Shown: positions 15,674 to 24,900 of the stretch, piece after piece
Position numbering within the stretch: the stretch's first letter is position 1
How the letters are laid out: every line of letters starts with the position of its first letter
Origin: Neomoorella thermoacetica
Lineage (GTDB): Bacteria; Bacillota; DSM-521; Neomoorellales; Neomoorellaceae
DNA: 64,000 nucleotides
Assembly: GCF_001875325.1 (NCBI RefSeq)
Contig: NZ_MDDC01000016.1
Span: 1 to 64,000 of the forward strand
Direction: 5' to 3'
Notes under the pieces: model-generated
Database searches by the model: none
What the model saw: only the letters and a program-made list of their open reading frames with translations
What the model was told of the DNA's origin: nothing
Made by a program: the position numbers and the translations under genes

Positions 15674-16555
15674 CTAAACATCTCGCCGGTTAAAGACGTA
15701 AACTGCCGCCGCCAGCAAGATGACAATATAGACCAGGGTATAGAGGAGCATCCAATCGCTGGGTGTAGACTGGCTGCCAAAGGGACCCAGCATCGATTGG
15801 GGATTGACAAAGTGGGGAATGTCCTGGCCGTTGCCGGCGGGCATAAGGTCTACCACCGTCGCCACCAGCCGCCGGTAGATGGCGTCCGCCGGCAGGATGA
15901 GGCTGGTGACTACGCCGGTATAGATCGTGGCAGTGGTATTCTCCATCAGGGCACCGATCTGCTCCATCATGCCGCCGACGACGGCGATGGCGTAGAGGGC
16001 GAAGGCCAGGACGCCGTTACCAAGGGTGCTGAGCCTGGTGGTGCCTAGCATGGTGACGGCTAAAAGGACCAGGGGTATCAGGATAAAAAGCCCCAGCGCC
16101 GGTAGCATTCCAGGGATAACGAGGCCCGTTTGCCAGTAGACCAGGCCGGCCAGGGCCAGGAAAAAGATGGCGGCATAGAGCACCAGCATGGCCGCCAGGC
16201 CCAGGAATTTACCCAGGAGCAGGTCGCGGCGGCTGAGGGGCCGGACGGCTAGGGTGTAAAGGCTGCCATTCTCGATCTCGCCAGCGATGCTGCCCACAGC
16301 GGCCAGGATGGCCAGGCCCGCCACCAGGAAACTGGCCAGGTAGATCCCCAGGACAAAAAGGGTAATGGCCTGCATCATGGCATAGTAACTGGCGGCGCTG
16401 GCGGTGGGATTGGCCGTATGCACCATACTACCTCCAGAGATAAAGTGCAGGCCGATGCCGTAAAGGATGAGGAAGGCCAGGGTAAGAGCGCCGGCGATGA
16501 AGGCCACCTTTTTCCGCCAGGCCTCCCGGAAAGTAAAAAGGGCCATCAGCCACAT
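15674..16555 (-). CDS. ABC-2 type transporter permease
   Basis: A protein of 293 residues with about six hydrophobic helices. The family-typical segment SIAGEIENGSLYTLAVRPLSRRDLLLGKFLG is present, as in NosY/YhaP-type permeases of ABC-2 exporters. It overlaps the ATPase gene by 10 nt, so the two are translationally coupled. A decayed relative of this gene lies at 11690-12044. The substrate is unknown; the operon with an ECF sigma and anti-sigma suggests an envelope-stress or drug-export role. Confidence 0.85.
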   Translation of the reverse strand: MWLMALFTFREAWRKKVAFIAGALTLAFLILYGIGLHFISGGSMVHTANPTASAASYYAMMQAITLFVLGIYLASFLVAGLAILAAVGSIAGEIENGSLYTLAVRPLSRRDLLLGKFLGLAAMLVLYAAIFFLALAGLVYWQTGLVIPGMLPALGLFILIPLVLLAVTMLGTTRLSTLGNGVLAFALYAIAVVGGMMEQIGALMENTTATIYTGVVTSLILPADAIYRRLVATVVDLMPAGNGQDIPHFVNPQSMLGPFGSQSTPSDWMLLYTLVYIVILLAAAVYVFNRRDV

Positions 16556-17463
16556 GCCTGCTCCCCCTCCTGCACCAGGTGGACGAAGATGTCTTCCAGG
16601 GAACTATGGCCGGGCGTCACTTCATAGATGCGGCAGCCCCCGGCCACCAGCCGGGCCACCAGGTCGGCGATTTCCTCCCGGCCGCCCAGGGCCAGGGTGA
16701 GCCGGTCACCTTCCAATTGCAGGGAAGGATAACGCCGGCGTAGTTCCGCTTCCAGTTCTCCGGTCAGGCCAGCCAACCTGATGGCGACCGTCGCCGGGCC
16801 GGACTGCAGTTCCGCCAGCCGGCCGCTGGCTACCACCGTGCCCCGGTTGATGATGGCCACCCGGTCGCAAACCTGCTCCACTTCGCTTAACAGGTGGCTG
16901 TTTAAAAAGACGGTCTTGCCGGCCTCCTTGAGGTCCAGGAGGATCTCCCGTACCTGGCGTCGTCCCAGGGGGTCCAGGGCTGAGGTGGGTTCGTCCAGGA
17001 AGACCACCCGCGGGTCGCCCACCAGGGCGGCGGCCAGGCCAAGGCGCTGCTGCATTCCCTTGCTGTAATTGGCCACGAGCTTCCGACCCTCCCCGGCCAG
17101 GCCCACCAGTTCCAGGACCTCGGCGGCCCGCCGGCTGGCGGCCCTGCCGTCCAGGCCCGCCAGCTGAGCGTGAAAGGTCAAGAGTTCTTGCCCCTTGAGC
17201 CAGCCGTGGAGGCGGAAGTTCTCCGGTAAAAAGCCCACCTGGCGCCGGCCCCTGATGTCCTGGGGCGCGTAGCCGGCCACCAGGGCCTCCCCGGCCGTGG
17301 GGTAGACCAGGCCCACCAGCATCTTTACCAGGGTGCTCTTGCCGGCGCCGTTGGGTCCTAAGAGGCCAAAGATCTGCCCTTTCTCTACGGAAAGGCAGAT
17401 CTCCCGGCAGGCTACTTGCCGGCCGTATACTTTCGTCAGGTTCCGGGCTTCAATTACAGCCAT
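16546..17463 (-). CDS. ABC transporter ATP-binding protein
   Basis: A protein of 305 residues with Walker A (GPNGAGKST), signature YSKGMQQRLGLA, Walker B with VVFLDEPTSALDP, and the H-loop NSHLLSE. The C-terminal extension is typical of CcmA/NatA-type exporter ATPases. Start and the upstream stop overlap as TAATG, which indicates coupling. It energises the ABC-2 permease encoded next. Confidence 0.93.
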   Translation of the reverse strand: MAVIEARNLTKVYGRQVACREICLSVEKGQIFGLLGPNGAGKSTLVKMLVGLVYPTAGEALVAGYAPQDIRGRRQVGFLPENFRLHGWLKGQELLTFHAQLAGLDGRAASRRAAEVLELVGLAGEGRKLVANYSKGMQQRLGLAAALVGDPRVVFLDEPTSALDPLGRRQVREILLDLKEAGKTVFLNSHLLSEVEQVCDRVAIINRGTVVASGRLAELQSGPATVAIRLAGLTGELEAELRRRYPSLQLEGDRLTLALGGREEIADLVARLVAGGCRIYEVTPGHSSLEDIFVHLVQEGEQACG

Positions 17464-18614
17464 TACTTGACCTCCGCTGCTACCCGCAGGGCATCTTCCA
17501 GGGTCAGGCCGCTGATGGCCCGCCAGCCGTTACCCTGGCGCCAGGCCAGGATGACACTATCCTGTACTTTCCCGTTGGGGTAGTGGGTTGGAGTTGCGCT
17601 GGTAAAGTAGACCCCCTGGTTGCCGTTGACAGTGATCTCCCGCGCCGCCATACCCTGGGTCTCCGGGATGGGCAGGGTATGCTGCCAGTCTTTAATGGCC
17701 GCCAGCTGCCGGCGCAAGTTGTCGGGCAGGAAGGGCAGGTTGAGCAGGGCCTCGCGCAAGGCGACCAGGTCAACGCCCTGGGGGGCGTCGATGGTCAGGT
17801 CGCGGGCGGCGTAGATGGTAAAGCTCTGCCCAGGCTGGAACGGCCGCCGGCCATAGTTGGCTATGACCAGGGGTGGCATGTTTAAGCTAAATGACTTGCC
17901 CGCCAGGTCGGCCGGCAACAGGACGCCGCCGTGTTTCTGCAGGTAGCTGTTCAGCTTCTCTACATCAGGGGTGAAGGTGATAGTCGGTGACTGCTCAATG
18001 TGTATGGTCATCCTTTCCCGACCGGCCAGGGTGGGAGGCAGGTCCAATTGTAAACCGCTGAGGGCTGCCACCTGGTCCGGCTCCACCTGTTTCACCTTGA
18101 ACTCTGCCTTATCTTGGACCTCCACCCGGCCGATGTTCTTGATGTCCACCTCACCCCCCTGGCCCTGGAAAAGCTGTTCCAGCTGGGCCATATCCTCGGG
18201 GGTGATCTTCACTACCTGGATCTTTTCCATGCGGAAGATATTGAGGAACTGGGCGGCCAGGCTGCGGCCCGGGGCCCAGCTTAAGAATAGCGCCAGGGCC
18301 AGAACGGCCGCGGCCGCACCGGAAAACCATTTATGCTTCCGGATCATATCACCGATCCTCCTTGCTTTAGTCAGGGGCTGATAACGGGAGGCCAGGGAAC
18401 CGGCCACAGGTGTCCGCAGGTGACGACCGACGGCTTCGGTCTCCCGCCGGTAGGCCGCCAGGGCGGTAGTGGTGCTACCCGCCAGTTCCTCCAGGACCTG
18501 AAGCTGCCGCCGGCAGGCAGGGCACCCCGCCAGGTGACCGGCCACCCGGGCAGTCACCTCTGCATCCAGTTCGCCGTCAAGATATGCCTGAAGAAGACCC
18601 TCTTCCGGACACAT
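17463..18614 (-). CDS. Zinc-finger anti-sigma factor
   Basis: A protein of 383 residues. It begins with a zf-HC2 anti-sigma domain, with zinc ligands H27, C31 and C34 (HLAGCPAC). A single membrane helix spans about 97-113, and a large extracytoplasmic part follows. The gene overlaps the sigma gene by 38 nt, so the pair is translationally coupled. It probably holds the ECF factor at the membrane until an envelope signal arrives. The operon continues with the ABC exporter, so the exporter is the likely regulated output. Confidence 0.85.
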   Translation of the reverse strand: MCPEEGLLQAYLDGELDAEVTARVAGHLAGCPACRRQLQVLEELAGSTTTALAAYRRETEAVGRHLRTPVAGSLASRYQPLTKARRIGDMIRKHKWFSGAAAAVLALALFLSWAPGRSLAAQFLNIFRMEKIQVVKITPEDMAQLEQLFQGQGGEVDIKNIGRVEVQDKAEFKVKQVEPDQVAALSGLQLDLPPTLAGRERMTIHIEQSPTITFTPDVEKLNSYLQKHGGVLLPADLAGKSFSLNMPPLVIANYGRRPFQPGQSFTIYAARDLTIDAPQGVDLVALREALLNLPFLPDNLRRQLAAIKDWQHTLPIPETQGMAAREITVNGNQGVYFTSATPTHYPNGKVQDSVILAWRQGNGWRAISGLTLEDALRVAAEVK

Positions 18615-19113
18615 GGTCTTCCCTCCCCTCCAGTTCGTTATACAGGGCGGCGAAATGCCGCCGCGCCCGGGCCAGGATGGTGCCCACTGAATTCTTATCC
18701 ACCTGGATTACCGCGGCAATTTCGGCATAGCTGTGGCCTGCATTCTTTAAGAGCAGGCAGATGCGGTCCCGGGGCGGCAGCTTTGCCAGGCATTGATGGA
18801 CCTGCCGGGCTTCCTGGCTGCGGATGACCGCTTCCTCCAGGGGGATCACGGTGGCCTCCTCCCGGCACTGGCACTCCTCGCGGCGGCGGCGCCGCTCTTC
18901 GCCGCGCAGGTAGTTGTAGGCCAGGTTGGCCGCCACCCGCAGGAGCCACCCGCCCAGGTTACTCTTATCCCGGGGAGGCTGGTGGTAGAGCTGCAAAAAG
19001 GCCTCCTGCGTCAGGTCCTCGGCGGCCGCCCGCTCCCCCAGGAGGTAATAGAGCCGCCGGTATACCAGGGGGTAGTAGCTCTGAAACAGGGCCTCGAATT
19101 CAGCAGGTTTAAT
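18577..19113 (-). CDS. ECF-family sigma factor, probable ATT start
   Basis: Region 2 (LYYLLGERAAAEDLTQEAF) and region 4 (LPPRDRICLLLKNAGHSYAEIAAVI) are both clear. An ATG at 18996 would remove half of region 2. The frame is open upstream to an ATT at 19113, eight bases after GGGAGG. No ATG, GTG or TTG lies in between at a sensible place. The overlapping ATG (19120) is out of frame and meets a stop after three codons. An ATT start gives 178 residues, a normal length. It is followed by the anti-sigma gene. Confidence 0.8.
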   Translation of the reverse strand: MKPAEFEALFQSYYPLVYRRLYYLLGERAAAEDLTQEAFLQLYHQPPRDKSNLGGWLLRVAANLAYNYLRGEERRRRREECQCREEATVIPLEEAVIRSQEARQVHQCLAKLPPRDRICLLLKNAGHSYAEIAAVIQVDKNSVGTILARARRHFAALYNELEGREDHVSGRGSSSGIS

Positions 19114-19184
19114 GGCCCATCCCTCCCTTGTAACCCCTGCTATAACTATAACACCGCCGGGGGAGGTTTTGTGACAGGGAAATC

Positions 19185-19370
19185 TTACTTCAATACCCCT
19201 ATTTCCCGTTGCAGGTCGGTGTTGACCCAGATGCCGTCAAAGCCCGAGGGGTCGGGGTCGGAGACGGCAACGTAAATCCACTTGCCCTGCACCTCTGTTA
19301 CCACACCGTCAAAGCCCTGGTCTTCCCCATCGCGACGGATAAAGACTCTTTTACCCTGCAGCCATTCCAA
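19185..19370 (-). CDS. Small conserved-looking protein, unknown function
   Basis: Sixty-one codons from ATG with GAGGAG 9 nt upstream. The sequence KRVFIRRDGEDQGFDGVV followed by WIYVAVSDPDPSGFDGIWVN suggests a small beta-barrel (SH3/KOW-like) fold, but no family is recognised. It stands alone between the sigma gene and a repeat element. Confidence 0.55.
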   Translation of the reverse strand: MEWLQGKRVFIRRDGEDQGFDGVVTEVQGKWIYVAVSDPDPSGFDGIWVNTDLQREIGVLK

Positions 19371-19459
19371 GGTTCTCCTCTCCCTTTCTTCCTCTAAAAA
19401 TATGGTTCTGGTGAAAATATGGTCCTGGCAAAAATGGTTACTGCTGGCATACGTAGTAC

Positions 19460-19673
19460 GGGCTGGTGGGTACAGGCTCCGGGCTACGGTGGTTCTCGGT
19501 GAGCAAACTTGGCGCTCAGCCTTGCTCGGCGGCGGGGTGCAGCGGGGAACGGAACTCTTAGTTCCTCAACTTACATTACGATCCCCATCCCGTTCACCGC
19601 CGCCTCGCCGCGGCTTCGCTGAGTTTACTTATGCCTCGAACCAAGTCGCCCTCCGCCTGTACCCACCAGCCCC
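19460..19673 (+). repeat. MITE-like repeat, copy 1
   Basis: About 214 bp with terminal inverted repeats: it begins GGGCTGGTGGGTACAGG and ends CCTGTACCCACCAGCCC. No coding capacity is recognisable. An inverted relative lies at 21710-21957, sharing long near-identical stretches on both flanks and differing mainly in the middle. The remainder of the 19371-19754 gap shows nothing else. Confidence 0.8.
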
Positions 19674-19754
19674 TTGTCTCAACCTGCATTTTCTCTGTTC
19701 GAAAGCTGCTTCTGGAGTGAGGAGAGTTTGTTCGTGGCAACCGCACGGTTAATT

Positions 19755-20438
19755 CTAGCGGCGCCGCAGTATGCGGAACAGCAGAAAACCACCCAGCCCC
19801 AGCAGGGCTAATAGGAGAAACCAGGTCAAAAACCGCGGCACGTAGTAGTGATAACCCCAGGGGGCGTAGTAATACTGGGGTCCGAAGAGGAGGTGCTGCC
19901 ACCAAGGCAAGCCCCAGTAGTAATTGTGATAGTAGTACGGTGGTTGGGGCGGTGAGCCGTAAACCTCCACCGTTGGCCGCCGGGGGTATTTGTCCTGGGC
20001 GGCAGCGGTAGTACGGTCCCAGGTGCCGGTGTAGGAAGGCCGGCTGGTAGTATAAGACGAACGCTGGCTGGCGAAGGCTTTACGGCCAGTCTGGTAATCC
20101 CCGGTCAGGCTCGGGGGAGTCGTCTGCCGGGGAGTACTAAAGGAGCGACCGCCGGAGGTGAACCCTTTGCCGCTAGAACTGGATGGGGCAGACGGGGGGG
20201 TGAAGCCTTTACTGCTGGATGGGGCCGGGGCAGCCGGGATACTTACTTTACTTGAACTACCAGGGCTACTAAAGGACTTGCTCGATGCAAAGCCGGAAGA
20301 ACGGACGCTAAAGCTGCGGCCACCGCCGGAAAAACTGGCACGGCCGCCGGAAAAGCCTTTGGCCAAGGCCGGCGCCGGCCACAACCCCAGGGTGAAAAAG
20401 AGGCAGACGATAAGGGCGACAAGCTTTTTTCTGGACAT
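19755..20438 (-). CDS. Secreted Ser/Gly-rich protein with C-terminal membrane anchor
   Basis: A protein of 227 residues. It has a signal peptide (about 1-26, cleavage near PALAKG) and a long Ser/Gly/Pro low-complexity region with repeated GGRSFS/SSKGF units. A Tyr/Trp-rich stretch (PPYYYHNYYW) follows, then a C-terminal helix (about 204-222) ending in RILRRR. It is probably an envelope protein of unknown function. It is the last gene of the DUF350-pspA operon, 3 nt after pspA. Confidence 0.7.
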   Translation of the reverse strand: MSRKKLVALIVCLFFTLGLWPAPALAKGFSGGRASFSGGGRSFSVRSSGFASSKSFSSPGSSSKVSIPAAPAPSSSKGFTPPSAPSSSSGKGFTSGGRSFSTPRQTTPPSLTGDYQTGRKAFASQRSSYTTSRPSYTGTWDRTTAAAQDKYPRRPTVEVYGSPPQPPYYYHNYYWGLPWWQHLLFGPQYYYAPWGYHYYVPRFLTWFLLLALLGLGGFLLFRILRRR

Positions 20439-20441
20439 AGC

Positions 20442-21116
20442 CTACTTTGACCCTCCCCCGCCGGCTTTAAGCCGCTGGAGTTCGGCCTCGATATCCTCCC
20501 GGCCGGCTCCCTGCTGCCGGCGGGTCAGTTCACCTTCCAGGGAGTTGGCCGCCACCATCTGGTTGACCTCGGCCCGGGCCTCGGCCTCAATGACCTTGTC
20601 TGCCAGGCGGTCCAGGGTGGTAGCACCGGTACCAAAGATCAGGGACTCGATAGCCTCACCGGCTGTCTCCATAGCCTCGGCCTGGCGCAGGCGCAAAATT
20701 AACTCATCCCGCCTGGCCTTCAACCTGGCTACCCGCTCTTCCAGGAGGCGGTAGCTCGACCGTAATTCAGCCAGGAGTTGCTGTTGCTGGCTCAGGCGCC
20801 CCTTCAGGGCGACCAGGTCAGCGGCGGCAACATACTTCCTTTCCAGGGCGACCCGGGCCAGATCGTCCCTCCCCCGGGCTACGGCGGCCTGGGCCTGTTT
20901 CTCCCAGGAGGCTATCTCTTCTTCCCGGGCCCCTACCTGCCGGCGCAGGGTCATCTCCTCGCCGACAGCACGGTTGATCTCCAGGTTAAAGGCCGTCATT
21001 TGAGCGGTAACCTTCTCCAGGTAAAGGTCCAGGGCCTTCTCCGGGTCTTCCGCCCGGGCCGGGGCTGGTGGTGATCCCAGGAGGTTTTTAATTCTTGCGA
21101 GCAGTCCCTGCTTCAT
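20442..21116 (-). CDS. pspA: PspA/IM30 family protein
   Basis: A protein of 224 residues, almost entirely coiled coil (about 25-200), with the amphipathic N-terminal helix MKQGLLARIKNLLG expected for membrane binding. PspA/Vipp1 proteins are ESCRT-III-like and protect the cytoplasmic membrane. The neighbours, a DUF350 membrane protein and a secreted low-complexity protein, resemble the yjfJ-yjfL type of phage-shock gene set. Confidence 0.85.
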   Translation of the reverse strand: MKQGLLARIKNLLGSPPAPARAEDPEKALDLYLEKVTAQMTAFNLEINRAVGEEMTLRRQVGAREEEIASWEKQAQAAVARGRDDLARVALERKYVAAADLVALKGRLSQQQQLLAELRSSYRLLEERVARLKARRDELILRLRQAEAMETAGEAIESLIFGTGATTLDRLADKVIEAEARAEVNQMVAANSLEGELTRRQQGAGREDIEAELQRLKAGGGGSK

Positions 21117-21135
21117 TTATTTAACCCCCTGGCAT

Positions 21136-21546
21136 CTAGGAAATGCTGGCGCCGATAAGATAGCTGAAGGCCACTGAGAAGGCCAGGGACATGAAGCCCA
21201 CGGCGTTGTTACCCCGGCCGATCTCTTTACTGACATCTAGGCGGGGCGTGACCCACTCAAAGGCCAGGTAAACCAGTATTTGCAGGATCACTCCGGTGGC
21301 TCCCCAGAAGATAACATCCAGGGCGTGGCTGTTGGTAGTTATGGCAAAGCGCATGATGTTGGCAACACCAAAGATCTTCCCGCCTAACGACATGGCTGCC
21401 GCCAGGTTGCCCTGGCTTATCTCCTGCCAGTCGTTGTAAGGTGTGAGCCTGGTAAAGGCCAGGATGGTTAATAAGACCATGAAGGTCGTAACCAGCAAGC
21501 AACTGAGGGAAGCTTCCAACTGAAATAATAAAGGCGGCATGAGCAC
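21136..21546 (-). CDS. DUF350 membrane protein
   Basis: A protein of 136 residues with four helices. The DUF350 features AAAMSLGGKIFGVA, then GRGNNAVGFMSLAFSVAF, are present. DUF350 (YjfL) proteins are frequent neighbours of PspA in envelope-stress operons; their molecular role is unknown. It is the first gene of the three-gene operon between two inverted repeat elements. Confidence 0.85.
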   Translation of the reverse strand: MLMPPLLFQLEASLSCLLVTTFMVLLTILAFTRLTPYNDWQEISQGNLAAAMSLGGKIFGVANIMRFAITTNSHALDVIFWGATGVILQILVYLAFEWVTPRLDVSKEIGRGNNAVGFMSLAFSVAFSYLIGASIS

Positions 21547-21709
21547 ACCTCCCGGTTTTGATAGCCGCCGGGTCCGCCCGGCCCTACGTTACCATTCTAT
21601 CATCTGGCCACCGGTGCGGAAAGCCCCTAGGGGAAAAAAGTAATTACGCTAAAGCTTACCAGGGATTAACGCCCTACCTGCAAGCAAAGGAGAATACTGG
21701 CTGAGGCAA

Positions 21710-21957
21710 GGGCTGGTGGGTACAGGCGGAGGGCGACTTGGTTCGAGGCGCCAGCAAACTCAGTGAAGCCGCGGCGAGGCGGCGGCGAACGGGATGGGGA
21801 TCGTAACGTAAACGTAAGAACAGTGAATAAGAGTTTCACGCCCCGTTGCGATTATTCAAAGAGATAAAGTAAAGCCATCCCCGCCGCCGAGCAAGACTGA
21901 GCGCCAAGTTTGGTCGCCGAGAACCACCGGAGTCCCGGAGCCTGTATCCATCAGCCC
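21710..21957 (-). repeat. MITE-like repeat, copy 2 (inverted)
   Basis: The inverted relative of 19460-19673, about 248 bp. It begins GGGCTGGTGGGTACAGGCGG; its far end is a mutated form (CCTGTATCCATCAGCCCC). The extra length is a central segment of about 35 bp. Together the two copies bracket the DUF350-pspA operon. Nothing else is recognised in the 21547-21997 gap. Confidence 0.8.
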
Positions 21958-21997
21958 CCAATCCTACAGCTACGAGCAGGAAAAACAAGGAAATGGC

Positions 21998-24900
21998 CTA
22001 CGCCGGCAGTTGTTCCAGGCGAACCGATACCAGGCGGGAGACGCCCTCTTCCATCATGGTCACGCCGTAGAGGACGTCGGCGGCGGCCATGGTCCCCTGG
22101 CGGTGGGAGATGACGATAAACTGGGTACGGGCGGCAAACTGGCGCAACAGCCGGGCGAAGCGTTCCACATTGGCCTCATCCAGGGCCGTATCCACCTCGT
22201 CAAAGATACAGAAGGCACTGGGCTTGACCTTAAGGAGGGCAAAGATAAAGGCAACCGCCGTCAGAGCTTTCTCGCCGCCGGAGAGGAGGGCCAGGTGCTG
22301 GGGTTTCTTACCCGGCGGCCGGGCGATGATCTCCAGGCCTGCATCTAAAATGTTTTCGCTCCCGGTGAGTTCCAGTCTGGCCTCGCCGCCCTCGAAGAGT
22401 TCCCTGAAAATGGCGGCAAAGTGTTCCTGGACGGCGGCCAGGGTGGCTTTTAACTGGCGGGCCATTAATTTATCCATCTCGGCAATTACCTGTTCCAGGG
22501 CCGCCCGGCCTTCTTCCAGGTCCTGTCGTTGCTGCTCCAGTTCCTCAAAACGCCTCCTCAGGCCCTCGTAAACCCTGGGAGCCCCAGGGTTGACCTCCCC
22601 CAGGGCTGCCAGCTTCTCTTGCAAAACCTTGTGCAGGCGGGGCGCCTTTTTTTCCAGGTGACGCCGGGGTTTTTGGAGTTCTTCCTGCCAGCCGTGGCCA
22701 AACCGCTCTTCCAGCTGGGCCCGGCTACTTTCCAAGGCCGTTTCCAGCCGGGCCAGGTTGAGTTCTTCCTGCTGCCGGCGGGCAACGATTTTTCCCTTCC
22801 GGGCCTTGAGTTCCTCCAGTTCCCGGGACAGCTCTTCCTGTTTCTGGCTGCAGGCCGAACCGTCCTTCTCCAGGCTTTTCAGTCCTTCTTCAGCCTGTTG
22901 AATAGCTCCTGCCAGCCACTCCTCTTCCCCGGCCAGCTTTTCCCTATTTTTTTGGAGTTCATTGATCGCGATTGCAGCCGCCGTCATCCTGGCAGCCAGT
23001 TCAGCCTGTTGTTGCCGCCAGTTTTCCTTCTGCCGGGCCAGTTCCTCCCCGCGCGCGGCCAGTTGCTCCCCGGCTTTCACCAGAGCTTGCTGCCGGGTTT
23101 CGTTTACTGCCAGTTCCTGCTCTACGGCAGCCAGGGCCTGCTGGCAGGCGGTAAGCTGCTCCTGGCAGTTCGTTAATTCTCCCTGGAGTTCTTTTTCCCT
23201 AGCTTCCAGGCGGGCCAGGAGCTCTTCCCTCTCCCTCCGGCCTGTTACCAGTTCGTGGGAATCGGTGGCGCTCCTGGCCAGCTCTTCTTCCAGTACTGCT
23301 ACCTTTTCCGCCAGGCGCGCCAGTTGATCTTTATACTCGCTCAGGCGCTCTAATAAATTGTGGAGTTCCCCCCGGCGGGCAATCAAAGTCTCTGTTACCC
23401 GGCGCAGTTCCTGCCTGCCGGTTTCCAGGGTGCTGGCCAGTTTCCTGGTTTGCTGCTGGCCGTCACCAAGCCTGGCGACCAGACTGGCCAGTTCGGCCTC
23501 GCCCTGCTGGATCTCCAGGCGACGCTGGAGAAAACCGGCCTTCTGCCTGGTATTTCCCCCTGTGACCGGTCCCCGGGGGTGGATTACCTCCCCTTCCAGG
23601 GTAACCAGACGTACCGGCGGTCGCAGGCGTTCCCCCAGGTCCAGTGCCCTCCGGATATCGGCCACGACCAGGATCTGCCCGAGGAGGTAATCAACCGCCG
23701 GGCGGATCTCAGCCTCGCTCCGGACCAGCGCGGCTGCCACCCCCACAACTCCGGGCTCTTCCAGTACCCAGCCGGCCCAGGCCGGCCAGCGGCGCGGCTC
23801 CAGCCATGCCAGGGGTAAAATGGTCGCCCGGCCGTGGTGCCGGGCCTTTAAAAACCGGATAACCCTTTCAGCTTCGGAGGCCGTCCGGACCAACACCTGC
23901 TGGGCGGCCCCGCCCAGGGCGACCTCTATGGCCCTGGTAAGATCCCCGGGCACCTCGATCTTTTCGACCACTACCCCCAGGACGCCAGCACAGGCGGCTT
24001 CGCCCCGGCTTCTGGCCTGGAGAATAGCCCGCACGCCTTCGCCGAAGCCCTCATAGTCGGCCTGGGCCTGGCGTAAAACCTTCAGCCTGGCCACCAGCAG
24101 CCTTTGCTGCTCCTTTAAACCGGCCAGGCGCTTCTCCAGGGCGGCCAGGTCGGCCTCCTGCATGGGCAGTTCGGTCTCCAGGCTGGCTTTCTTTCCCTCC
24201 AGGGCTTTTAAAGCCGCCTCAATCTGCCCTATCTGCTCCTGACCGGCCTGGAGGAGGCTCTCCAGACGTTCCCGTTCATTATTTAACTCCTGGAGCTGGC
24301 GGTGCTTCTGCTCCAGTACCCGCTCCATGCCGGCCTGCTTTTCTTCCAGGCGCACCAGTTCATTGTGACACCTGGCGCGCTCGTGGGCCACCTGGAAGAG
24401 ATCTTCTTTTAATCGTGCCAATCTTGCCGCCAGCTCATCCCTTTCGGCCCGGAGTTTTTCCCGGGTCTCCCGGCCGGCAGCCAGGGCCTGGGCCAGGGAG
24501 GCCATCTCTTCTCTACCTGTCTCCACCTGCCGGGCCAGTTCCTCGCCCGCCGCCCGCAATTTTTCCTGCTCCCTGGCCAGGAGCTCTTCCCGTTCCCGGT
24601 CCTCTTTCCTTTGCCGGGCCAGTGTCGCCAGTTTTTCATCCACCAGGTTCAATCGACCCCGGACCTGGACCAGTTGCTCCCGGATACTTTGCAGCTCGAC
24701 CCGGTTACGCTCCCTGGCTTCATGGTTCCGGGCCAGGCGTTCCCGGAGCTCCCGGAAGCGCCCTGCGAGTTCCTCTTCCCTGGCTGCCAGTTCTTCTTCC
24801 TGGCCCTCTAAGGTCTGCCAGCGCTCCCGGCTGCGCCGGAGGCGGTTCTCGCATTCCGCTATTTCCCGGGCCTTGAGGATTAATTCCACCTGGTTCAAAA

